7,267 bases of DNA from an uncultured Selenomonadaceae bacterium (GCA_905236595.1 CAJORE010000226.1:1-7267), one strand, 5' to 3'. Positions 1 to 6,446 are shown, counted from the first letter of the stretch. Numbers and translations are program-made. Notes: a model not told the origin generated them from the sequence alone.

Positions 1-719
1 TAATTTTTTACCGCATTGGGGCCGGCATTATAAGCCGCCACCGCATTTCTTACGTTGCCGCCAAAATCACCCAACAACTGACTGATATAACGAACACCGC
101 CGTCAATGTTTTCCTCGGTATCGTATGGGTTTACGCCCAAGGCTTTCGCCGTGTCCGGCATAAGTTGCATAACCCCGATGGCTCCCGCCGGCGATACCGC
201 CGCTTGATTGCCCGCCGATTCCACCTCAGCTATGGCCGACGCCAAACGGCTGTCAACGCCGTAACGTGCCGACGCTTCCGCCAAAAAACGTGTCACATCG
301 TCGCCGCCCGCCGCCGTTTTCGCCGCCTCATCATACAGCGACGGCACTTCATAATTTCCGTTTACGTCTGCATGAGCGTAATCATAGCCGTTTTGCATCA
401 TGGCCGCGTCATCTTTTGGCTTAATCGGCACAAGCGACGATAAATCCGCTACTCCGGCCGACTGCGCCACCGCCTCTTTAATACCGCCCGGCTTGGCAAG
501 TTTTGTTGCATTGTCGGTTGCGCCGGTCGCATCCGTTGCCGCATTTTTCTTCGCAGCTTCCGCCCCGCTCACCTTGCCGGAATTTTTCATCTTTTCTATT
601 TCATTGCGCAAATTGTCGGCAAAATCCGCCCCTTGAAGCATTTGCCGCGGATCGCCGAAGGTCTGTTCAATTTCGGCAATGCGCCGCCTTACGGCGGTAA
701 TGCCTTCCAAATTTATCAT
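1..719 (-). CDS. Lytic transglycosylase (SLT domain), C-terminus cut by window edge
   Basis: Predicted peptidoglycan lytic transglycosylase, which cleaves the MurNAc-GlcNAc bond to leave anhydro-MurNAc ends. The visible 239 residues begin MINLEGITAVRRRIAEIEQ, an amphipathic helix. An Ala/Thr/Lys-rich linker follows (about 48-80), then the SLT fold from about residue 142. The catalytic glutamate is probably E167 in AIAEVESAGN. The family signatures AVSPAGAIGVMQLMPDTA (174-191) and AAYNAGPNAV (228-237) are both present. An in-frame TGA directly precedes the ATG at 719, so this is the first possible start; AAGAGG at 730-735 is a usable ribosome site. No hydrophobic signal peptide or lipobox is visible. 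The gene lies 21 bp after fliJ in the same operon, which suggests a role in opening the wall for the rod, by analogy with the muramidase domain of proteobacterial FlgJ. Stop codon and C-terminus lie outside the window. The enzyme class is secure; the flagellar role is inferred. Confidence 0.9.
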   Translation of the reverse strand, partial: MINLEGITAVRRRIAEIEQTFGDPRQMLQGADFADNLRNEIEKMKNSGKVSGAEAAKKNAATDATGATDNATKLAKPGGIKEAVAQSAGVADLSSLVPIKPKDDAAMMQNGYDYAHADVNGNYEVPSLYDEAAKTAAGGDDVTRFLAEASARYGVDSRLASAIAEVESAGNQAAVSPAGAIGVMQLMPDTAKALGVNPYDTEENIDGGVRYISQLLGDFGGNVRNAVAAYNAGPNAVKN

Positions 720-729
720 CGGTCATACG

Positions 730-735
730 CCTCTT
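730..735 (-). promoter_or_regulatory. Shine-Dalgarno site for the transglycosylase gene
   Basis: AAGAGG ends 10 nt before the ATG at 719. It lies in the 21-bp gap after fliJ and supports this start together with the in-frame TGA at 723-725. An overlapping ATG at 726 opens another frame that soon stops, so it is not the gene start. Confidence 0.5.
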
Positions 736-740
736 ACAAA

Positions 741-1190
741 CTAAGTCCTTCGTATTGATAATTGCAAGCCTATCTCGTCAAGCATCTTTTGCTCTTCAAA
801 AAGCGCCTCGGCTTGATATTCCTTCCACCGTTTTTCCTTCAGTTGCTCAATGCTTTTTAAGTAGCTCATAACCTTCATAAGCTCATTCAAACATTGTTGC
901 TTCTCGCTTCGCGCTTTCAAAATAACCTGCTGCTGGTTCTCAATCTGCGTACGCTTCCAATTAAAGAAACTGTTGAACATCATAATCCGTCCGACGGTTA
1001 TGCTTTTGCCTTCGCCGGTAAGTTCGTCGTAATCGCGTTGCCCCTCCTGCATTTGCACCAAAAGCTCCTGCAGGGCCGCCCGTTCTTCTTCAACACGCCG
1101 CGATGCCTGAGCAAATTTGACCTCGGCATCTTCTTTCTTCATGCGCGTAACTTTTAGGAGTGTCTCAAGTTGAAATTTGAATTTCTTCAT
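741..1190 (-). CDS. fliJ: Flagellar export protein FliJ
   Basis: Central-stalk protein of the flagellar type III export ATPase. By family knowledge it inserts into the FliI hexamer like the gamma subunit of F1 and contacts the export gate protein FlhA. The 149 residues fit the family length. The N-terminus MKKFKFQLETLLKVTRMKKE is the usual FliJ opening, a short basic aromatic/Leu segment leading into a long helix. The rest is charged and almost free of Pro and Gly apart from a short turn near residues 58-67 (LTGEGKSITVG), so it should fold as an antiparallel two-helix coiled coil. The ATG at 1190 follows the fliI stop by 29 bp. The ribosome site is weak (GTGG about 9 nt upstream), so translation may depend on coupling to fliI. 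FliJ sequences diverge strongly, so the call rests on N-terminus, size, helical character and position directly after fliI. Confidence 0.9.
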   Translation of the reverse strand: MKKFKFQLETLLKVTRMKKEDAEVKFAQASRRVEEERAALQELLVQMQEGQRDYDELTGEGKSITVGRIMMFNSFFNWKRTQIENQQQVILKARSEKQQCLNELMKVMSYLKSIEQLKEKRWKEYQAEALFEEQKMLDEIGLQLSIRRT

Positions 1191-1219
1191 AACAGACCAC
1201 GACGCACGCTACACACGCA

Positions 1220-2545
1220 TCACTTACCGCCGCTTATGCCCAAAAGCTTCTTTTCGGTGGTTGCATAATCGTCAACTTCATAAATGTCTTGGCACAAAAA
1301 GTCATTGATTTTGTCAATCTTGGCTATTGCTTCGTCAATCTTCGGGCTGGAACCCTTTACATAAGCTCCGATATGAATAAGGTCTTCGGCGTCTTTGTAG
1401 ACCGCCATCAGCGAACGCATCTGTTGCGCCGCCTTCAAATGATCCTTAGTGACAACTTCATTCATGACACGGCTTACGCTCGGCAGAACATCAATGGCCG
1501 GGAAATGGTTCTGCGCCGCTATCGCACGGCTCAAAACAATATGTCCGTCCAAAATCGAACGCACGGCGTCGGCAATCGGCTCATTCATATCATCGCCGTC
1601 AACCAGCACCGTATATATGCCCGTTATAGATCCCGTATTGCTCGTACCTGCCCGCTCCAAAAGTTTCGGCAAAATCGCAAACACCGACGGCGTATATCCA
1701 CGCGTCGCCGGCGGTTCGCCAATGGTAAGACCCACTTCGCGTTGCGCCATGGCAAATCGCGTCACCGAGTCCATCATCAAAATAACCTTGTGTCCCTTGT
1801 CGCGAAAATACTCGGCTATCGCCGTACCGGTCATCGCGCCTTTTAAGCGCACCAGCGCCGGTTGATCGCTGGTGGCGACAACGACCACGGAGCGTTTCAA
1901 TCCTTCCTCGCCCAAGTCCCGCTCAATGAAATCGCGAACCTCGCGTCCGCGTTCGCCGATAAGCGCGATAACGCTTATGTCGGCCTCCGTATTGCGGGCT
2001 ATCATGGACAACAATGTCGACTTGCCGACACCCGAACCCGCCATAATGCCGATACGCTGTCCCTGCCCCATCGTGATAAGTCCGTCAATGGCGCGAACCC
2101 CCACATAAAGCGATTCGTTTATGCGTGGCCGATCAAGCGGCGACGGCGGCGGAGCCGTCAACGGGTACTCTTCGGCGGACAGAATCGGGCCTTTGTCATC
2201 CATCGGGTTGCCCAAGCCGTCCAACACCCTGCCCAAAAGTTCATCGCCGACTTTTACCTTCAGCGTCTTTTGCGCCGAAATAACCTCACAGCCGGGGCCG
2301 ATACCTTGCATATCACCAACCGGCATAAGCATGACGCGACCTTCGCGAAAACCGACAACTTCGGCCGGCACCGGCGGCATCCCCGAAAAATGCGAGTGAA
2401 TATAACACAACTCACCGACGGATACGGGAGGTCCTTGAGACTCAATGACCAACCCGATAACCTGCGTCACCTTGCCGATAAGTTGCACGGGAGTGCAAGC
2501 CGACACGGCATTTATAAATTTTTGTTTGTCAATGTTAAGTTCCAT
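1220..2545 (-). CDS. fliI: Flagellum-specific export ATPase FliI
   Basis: Cytoplasmic ATPase of the flagellar type III export apparatus, related to the F1 beta subunit. It energises release and unfolding of export substrates together with FliH and FliJ. The protein has 441 residues, normal for the family. An N-terminal beta-barrel domain (about 18-90) precedes the ATPase core. Visible motifs: Walker A AGSGVGKST (169-177, K175), catalytic glutamate E198 in LIGERGREV, Walker B VILMMDS (254-260, D259), and PAIDVLPSVS (349-358), which fits the alpha/beta ATPase signature. LSR (338-340) and the SR at 358-359 are the conserved arginines near the subunit interface. The ATG at 2545 is chosen because it lies 4 nt after the fliH TAA and the protein then begins MELNIDKQKF. 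The frame stays open to 2602, but that would overlap fliH by more than 50 bp and add an unlike N-terminus. The ribosome site is modest (GGA at 2553-2555). Confidence 0.97.
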   Translation of the reverse strand: MELNIDKQKFINAVSACTPVQLIGKVTQVIGLVIESQGPPVSVGELCYIHSHFSGMPPVPAEVVGFREGRVMLMPVGDMQGIGPGCEVISAQKTLKVKVGDELLGRVLDGLGNPMDDKGPILSAEEYPLTAPPPSPLDRPRINESLYVGVRAIDGLITMGQGQRIGIMAGSGVGKSTLLSMIARNTEADISVIALIGERGREVRDFIERDLGEEGLKRSVVVVATSDQPALVRLKGAMTGTAIAEYFRDKGHKVILMMDSVTRFAMAQREVGLTIGEPPATRGYTPSVFAILPKLLERAGTSNTGSITGIYTVLVDGDDMNEPIADAVRSILDGHIVLSRAIAAQNHFPAIDVLPSVSRVMNEVVTKDHLKAAQQMRSLMAVYKDAEDLIHIGAYVKGSSPKIDEAIAKIDKINDFLCQDIYEVDDYATTEKKLLGISGGK

Positions 2546-2549
2546 TGAT

Positions 2550-3566
2550 TTATCCAGCTTGCGTTGCGGCAATTCTCTTTTGCAAAACGCCGCGCACGGC
2601 ATCTTCCAAAGTCTTTATCTGCGTAGACAATCGTGCGTCAACACCGCCGCTTTCCGTTTCAATGACACAATCGCCCGGGACAAGGCTTTCATCGGCCACA
2701 ACTTCAAGATCGGCGTTGCCGCCGGTCAACAATCCGCGAAATTCATCCCGCGCCATCAGCACAAAATCATAACCGGCGGGAGCGACGTGAATCTTTATCT
2801 CTTTTTGGTCGCGCACCTTCATAAGCGCACTCTTTACTGCCGGCAAAATAATTTGCGGCACATCTATGAATTGTTGCGGAATAACTTTCCCGACAGCCGT
2901 CACAATTATTTCGGCAAAATCTTGCTCCGCCTGCACCAAATATTCCTGCGCCGCCGCCTTGGCCGTCGCCACGACGTGTTCGGCGTTTTGCACCGATTCG
3001 GCCAACCGCGCCGCCATAACGTTCTCGGCTTTTTTCAACCCTTCTTCGTGTCCGGCCTTGAAGCCTTCGTCGCGCCCCACCTTAAAGCCCTCGTCATGAG
3101 CGGCTTTTTTTGTTTGTTCGCGCAACTTGTCGCACTCGCCTTTTACGGCGGCGCGAAGCTGTTCCGCCTCGGCATTGGCCGCCTCTTTCAAAGCGGCAAT
3201 TTCGCTTTCGGCCGTGGTTCTTAGCAATTCCGCCTGTTCCTTGGCGGCATTTTTGAGGTTATCCGCCTCGGCTTCCGCTTCTTGCGTCAGTATTGCCGCC
3301 TTGACGTCGGCTTCCTTCAGCTTATCAATCGCTCGCTGTTCTTTGGCGGCAATCTCGGCCAACATCGTATTTACGGCTTCATCGTCTTTGGTCGCATGAT
3401 TCGCCTTGTGTTCCTTAACGGCGCCGACATCGTCATCATCATCATCTTCTTCGTCGGCTTCTTCGTCATCCTCCGCATCATCATAATCGTCATCCTTTTC
3501 GGGATACGGATTGATTTTGAAGGACTCCTGTTGCCATGCAAAACCCTTAATGACCTTACTATACAA
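2550..3566 (-). CDS. fliH: Flagellar assembly protein FliH, long form with TTG start
   Basis: Peripheral-stalk regulator of the export ATPase. In the family it dimerises, binds the FliI N-terminus and tethers FliI to the C ring. At 338 residues it is clearly longer than the better-known FliH proteins (roughly 200-270). Zones in order: short N-terminus; acidic tract 25-46 (19 of 22 residues Asp/Glu); Ala/Glu/Leu helix 65-155 with 11-residue repeats; the ladder GFKVGRDEGFKAGHEEG (160-176) with glycine every fourth residue, the GxxxG hallmark of FliH; helix 178-228; and the C-terminal FliI-binding domain ending in GDCVIETESGGVDARLSTQI (298-317), a typical FliH motif. The start is TTG: an in-frame TGA lies directly upstream, so no earlier start is possible, and AGGGGA sits 8 nt before it. 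The gene overlaps the fliG end by 8 bp and ends 4 bp before fliI. The call is secure; the acidic tract and repeat number are the unusual parts. Confidence 0.93.
   Translation of the reverse strand: MYSKVIKGFAWQQESFKINPYPEKDDDYDDAEDDEEADEEDDDDDDVGAVKEHKANHATKDDEAVNTMLAEIAAKEQRAIDKLKEADVKAAILTQEAEAEADNLKNAAKEQAELLRTTAESEIAALKEAANAEAEQLRAAVKGECDKLREQTKKAAHDEGFKVGRDEGFKAGHEEGLKKAENVMAARLAESVQNAEHVVATAKAAAQEYLVQAEQDFAEIIVTAVGKVIPQQFIDVPQIILPAVKSALMKVRDQKEIKIHVAPAGYDFVLMARDEFRGLLTGGNADLEVVADESLVPGDCVIETESGGVDARLSTQIKTLEDAVRGVLQKRIAATQAG
3120..3317 (-). repeat. Six tandem 11-residue (hendecad) repeats coded within fliH
   Basis: FliH residues 84-149 divide into six consecutive 11-residue units with no gaps. 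Position 10 is Leu in every unit (L93, L104, L115, L126, L137, L148). Position 11 is Lys or Arg in the last five. Position 3 is Ala in the first five and Val in the sixth. Position 6 is Glu or Gln and position 7 a small or hydrophobic residue in the last five. This 3-4-4 spacing is the mark of a right-handed coiled coil, as known for peripheral stalks of rotary ATPases. The repeat is clear in protein; the DNA copies are only partly alike. Confidence 0.75.
3429..3494 (-). repeat. Acidic low-complexity tract (GAT/GAC/GAA repeats) within fliH
   Basis: Twenty-two FliH codons (residues 25-46) include 19 Asp or Glu, ending in six consecutive Asp. On the plus strand this shows as runs of the trinucleotides atc, gtc and ttc. 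The unit is three bases, so slippage would change tract length without breaking the frame. The segment is probably disordered and strongly negative. Confidence 0.85.
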
Positions 3567-4608
3567 TCATCTCGTCCCCTTGTCCGCGGGAAACAACGAT
3601 CTCGCCCTTATCCTCCAATACGCGGATAATATTGACGACTTTCTGCTGGGCTTCTTCTACGTCGCGAATCTTCACCGGACCCATATATTCTATTTCTTCG
3701 CGCAACATATCGGCGGCGCGCTTACTCATATTCTTAAAGACTTTCTCCGAAACCTCGGCAGGTGTCGCTTTCAAAGCCAAGGACAAATCCTTGCTGTCCA
3801 CGTCGCGCAACACCATTTGCAACGAACGATCGTCCAGCATGACAATGTCCTCGAACACAAACATGAGCCGCTTGATTTCCTCGGCCAGTTCGGGGTTGTC
3901 CACTTCCAAGCTCTCGATGATGGATTTTTCCGTCGTACGATCCACGCGGTTCAAAACCTCGACAATCGCCTTTACACCGCCCGCCGTCGTGAAATCCTGG
4001 GTCATCAACGCCGAAAGCTTACGTTCAAGCACTCGCTCTACTTCGCGAATAACATCCGGTGACGTCCGATCCATAACGGCAATGCGCTTGGCAACGTCCG
4101 CTTGCGCTTCGCTTGGGAGCGACCCCAAAACCACCGCCGCCTGTTCCGGCGCAAGATACGCCATAATCAGCGCAATGGTCTGGGGATGTTCGTTTTGAAT
4201 AAAGTTCAACAGCTGCGACGCGTCGGTTTTCCTCAAGAAGTCGAAGGGACGTACCTGCAAGCTCGTGGTAAGGCGGTTGATAATATCCATCGCCTTGTCG
4301 GAGCCGAGAGCTTTCTCCAAAACACTCTGCGCGTACTCCAATCCGCCCGAAGAAATATAATCCTTCGCCATCGCCATCTGATAAAATTCGCTGACGACGG
4401 CGGCCTTTTGTTCGGAGGTGACTTTCTTTAGGCTGGCGATCTCCAAGGTTATGCGTTCAATTTCATCGTCATCCAAATGCTGGAAGAGTTTCGCCGAATA
4501 CTCCGGCCCCAACGCAATAAACAGTATCGCCGCTTTTTGCTGATTACTGAACTCCTGATCATCGGGTTCATCATCATACATATCCCGTTTGCTGTCCTTC
4601 TTTGCCAT
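3559..4608 (-). CDS. fliG: Flagellar motor switch protein FliG
   Basis: C-ring protein that joins the MS ring (FliF tail) to the switch and meets the stator to produce torque. The 349 residues are close to family length, with a slightly extended acidic N-terminus before SNQQKAAILFIALG (21-34), the FliF-binding start of the N domain. The middle domain carries the EHPQTIALI motif (140-148); the C domain begins near MFVFEDI (249-255). Aligned by eye to E. coli FliG, the torque residues K264, R281, D288, D289 and R297 correspond to K280, R297, E304, E305 and K313, so every charge is kept. The ATG at 4608 is preceded by GGAGGA with an 8-nt spacer, placed in the last codons of fliF only 1 bp upstream, so coupled translation is likely. 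Its last 8 bp overlap the fliH start. Confidence 0.98.
   Translation of the reverse strand: MAKKDSKRDMYDDEPDDQEFSNQQKAAILFIALGPEYSAKLFQHLDDDEIERITLEIASLKKVTSEQKAAVVSEFYQMAMAKDYISSGGLEYAQSVLEKALGSDKAMDIINRLTTSLQVRPFDFLRKTDASQLLNFIQNEHPQTIALIMAYLAPEQAAVVLGSLPSEAQADVAKRIAVMDRTSPDVIREVERVLERKLSALMTQDFTTAGGVKAIVEVLNRVDRTTEKSIIESLEVDNPELAEEIKRLMFVFEDIVMLDDRSLQMVLRDVDSKDLSLALKATPAEVSEKVFKNMSKRAADMLREEIEYMGPVKIRDVEEAQQKVVNIIRVLEDKGEIVVSRGQGDEMIV
3575..3580 (-). promoter_or_regulatory. Shine-Dalgarno site for fliH, inside the fliG end
   Basis: AGGGGA lies 8 nt before the TTG at 3566. A strong site at ideal spacing, with an in-frame TGA immediately upstream of the TTG, decides this rare start codon for fliH. 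Confidence 0.7.
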
Positions 4609-4609
4609 G

Positions 4610-6334
4610 TTACTCTTCCTCCGCGAGCCACGTCTTCACCAACATGGCAATTTCCGCCGGGCGGGTATCAATGAGGTTCAAAATGGCCTGCATCTCATCC
4701 TGCTGGCGTTTTTCTTCTTCGGTGAGTTCTTCTTCCGCCACTTCGTCTTCCGCCCCTTCTTCGCCTCCGGCTCCGGCGACATCTTTGCCCATCGCCGCCG
4801 CCAAGAGCGCTTCCGCCGCTTCGCGTTCGGCTGCGACTTCGGCTTCGGCCGCTTCGCGCGCCGCCGCCTCCGCCGCCGCCAATTCTTCGGCTATACGTTG
4901 CTGCTCCAAGAGAGCCAACCGACGTGCTTCGGCTTCTTCGGCCTCGCGTTGCAGACGTTTTTTCCTCCGCCAATAAAGATAAGCAAGAATTGCCAACAAC
5001 AGCAACACAAAAAAGCTGACCCATGCGTAGAAAATACGCTGTTGCCGCTGGCGTTCGGCCTCTTCCGCCGCCCGTCTGCGATCTTCGGCTTCGGTACTGA
5101 ACGGCAACGGCTCGACGGAAACGGTATCACCGCGCTCGGGGTTTATGCCCGCCGCCGAACTCACCGCCCGCACCAAGCTGTCTTGTTGCGCGGCCGTTAC
5201 ACTTTCATCGACCAAAACAGCCACCGTCAAACGCCGAATGGAACCCGGCGACGCGATGATTTTCTGTCTCTCTTCGTTTATCTCGTAATTCTTTATCGAT
5301 TCGGCGCGTGAATAATCGGCGTTGGCATTGCCGTTCTCCGCCACATAACCGGGGACGTTGCTTTGGATTCCCGCCGCACCGCCGGGATACGTGGAGTTGC
5401 CGCTGTATGTTTCGTTAATGTCTTGCTGGCTTCTTATAATGCCCGACTCATCGACAACGGGGGTAAAAATCTGTCGATCCGTTTGCCGTTGGTCGAAATC
5501 CAACTCGACGCTGACCTGCGCCACCGCTTTGCGTTCGCCCAAAGTCTGATCAAGGAGCGACTGCAAATTGCGTTGCAACCGCGTCTCGACTTTGCGCGTC
5601 ATCTCAAGCTGTGTCATCGTCAAATGACTGACGCTAAGTTCCGCGTCTTCATCGGGATCGTTTAATATTTTGCCCGTATCGTCTACGATAGTAATATTCT
5701 CCGGCGACAAGCTTTGGACGCTGTGCGCCACCAAATTTACTATGCCTTTTATTTCCTTCTTCGTCAGTTGCTCTTCTTCCGGCAAATCCGGCATCAACAT
5801 AAGCATAATGGAGGCCGTCGCCGGTTTTTCGTTCTTTTTGTAGAGGCTGTCCTCTTGAAGGACTATATGAACCCGTGCCTTTTGCACGGCGCGTATCTGT
5901 TCAATCGTTCGCGTCAGTTCGCCCTGTATCGCTTGAAGATAATTGACCTTGTTTTGAAATTCCGTCACGCCAAGTTTACTGTCATCAAACAGTTCAAAGC
6001 CTTTGTTGCCGCGGGGCAAACCTTCAACGGCAAGCGCCATACGCAAATCATGCACCGTCGCCGACGGAACCAAAATCGTCGTCCCTCGCGGCGTCTCCTC
6101 GATCGTGTACGCAACCTGACGTTCTTTTAAGTTATCTGCCACCTCGCCCGCATCTTTGGCTTCCATGTTCGTAAAGAGCGGAACCATTTCCGGTTTGGAA
6201 CCGTACATAAAGCCGATTCCCAATATAATAGCAATAACAGCGATAACAGCGGCCAAGAGTATGTACCGTTGCCGTGTGTCGAACCGTTCCCACAGCTGAC
6301 GGTAACGCTCTCTCCAATCTGCCAAAAATCTCAC
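4610..6334 (-). CDS. fliF: Flagellar MS-ring protein FliF
   Basis: Inner-membrane protein whose many copies form the MS ring, housing the export gate and carrying FliG. The longest frame is 574 residues, normal for FliF. Visible order: short cytoplasmic N-terminus; membrane helix 24-45; YscJ/FliF-like ring domains (about 47-225) including RGTTILVPSATVHDLRMALA (83-102) and QGELTRTIEQIRAVQKARVH (137-156); the FliF C-terminal ring region (about 245-410), with a Gly/Ser/Asn-rich loop at 308-340; membrane helix 434-455; an uninterrupted Ala/Glu/Arg helix (456-515); an acidic linker; and a conserved FliG-binding tail (541-574). The given start is GTG at 6334, the first possible one, but AAAGG abuts it. 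The same AAAGG is 9 nt from an in-frame TTG at 6325, giving a protein that begins MADWRERYRQLW; that shorter start may be the true one. It ends 1 bp before fliG. Confidence 0.97.
   Translation of the reverse strand: MRFLADWRERYRQLWERFDTRQRYILLAAVIAVIAIILGIGFMYGSKPEMVPLFTNMEAKDAGEVADNLKERQVAYTIEETPRGTTILVPSATVHDLRMALAVEGLPRGNKGFELFDDSKLGVTEFQNKVNYLQAIQGELTRTIEQIRAVQKARVHIVLQEDSLYKKNEKPATASIMLMLMPDLPEEEQLTKKEIKGIVNLVAHSVQSLSPENITIVDDTGKILNDPDEDAELSVSHLTMTQLEMTRKVETRLQRNLQSLLDQTLGERKAVAQVSVELDFDQRQTDRQIFTPVVDESGIIRSQQDINETYSGNSTYPGGAAGIQSNVPGYVAENGNANADYSRAESIKNYEINEERQKIIASPGSIRRLTVAVLVDESVTAAQQDSLVRAVSSAAGINPERGDTVSVEPLPFSTEAEDRRRAAEEAERQRQQRIFYAWVSFFVLLLLAILAYLYWRRKKRLQREAEEAEARRLALLEQQRIAEELAAAEAAAREAAEAEVAAEREAAEALLAAAMGKDVAGAGGEEGAEDEVAEEELTEEEKRQQDEMQAILNLIDTRPAEIAMLVKTWLAEEE
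4617..4622 (-). promoter_or_regulatory. Shine-Dalgarno site for fliG, inside the fliF end
   Basis: GGAGGA with an 8-nt spacer to the fliG ATG at 4608. The same bases code for the acidic last residues of FliF (AEEE), so FliF tail coding and fliG initiation share sequence. Confidence 0.75.
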
Positions 6335-6340
6335 CCTTTC
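6335..6340 (-). promoter_or_regulatory. Shine-Dalgarno-like GAAAGG upstream of fliF
   Basis: GAAAGG touches the GTG at 6334 with no spacer but lies 9 nt from the in-frame TTG at 6325. The spacing favours the TTG. No other ribosome site is visible near this start. Confidence 0.5.
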
Positions 6341-6351
6341 AGGTACTGTTA

Positions 6352-6410
6352 CGACAAACGCAAGCCCACTAACTTCCCAGCACGGATGAACGCATTTATC
6401 CCGTTTGTCG
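6352..6410 (-). repeat. Inverted repeat with inner hairpin in the fliE-fliF leader
   Basis: In the 112-bp fliE-fliF gap, CGACAAACG and its exact complement CGTTTGTCG (plus-strand arms 6352-6360 and 6402-6410) flank a 41-nt loop. On the transcript, a second hairpin (6384-6401) abuts the upstream arm: GGATAAA, loop TGCG, TTCATCC, with one A-C mismatch. No T-run follows, so it is not a normal intrinsic terminator. It could be an mRNA structure acting on fliF translation or stability, or a protein site. The function is unknown. Confidence 0.5.
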
Positions 6411-6446
6411 CAAAAGCGTTACCTAAGCCGTGACTTATCTTGTCGC

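Noticed and set aside
2546..2602. Extended FliI start at 2602
   Set aside because: It would overlap fliH by over 50 bp and add a Cys/Arg-rich N-terminus unlike FliI. The ATG 4 nt after the fliH stop fits normal operon spacing.
1862..3224. Long plus-strand open frames (1862-2548 and 2445-3224) opposite fliI and fliH
   Set aside because: They mirror well-supported minus-strand genes, are rich in Arg/His/Asn typical of antisense translation, and show no recognisable domain or good ribosome site.
3429..3494. Phase-variable on/off switch from the trinucleotide repeat in fliH
   Set aside because: Three-base units keep the frame, so gain or loss would alter length but not switch the gene off.
4589..5311. 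240-codon plus-strand open frame opposite fliF
   Set aside because: Its Phe/Arg-rich composition is the shadow of the Ala/Glu-rich FliF helix. No family features are seen.
6352..6410. Intrinsic terminator between fliE and fliF
   Set aside because: The stem has mixed GC content with a very large loop and no T-run downstream on the minus strand, and the operon continues.
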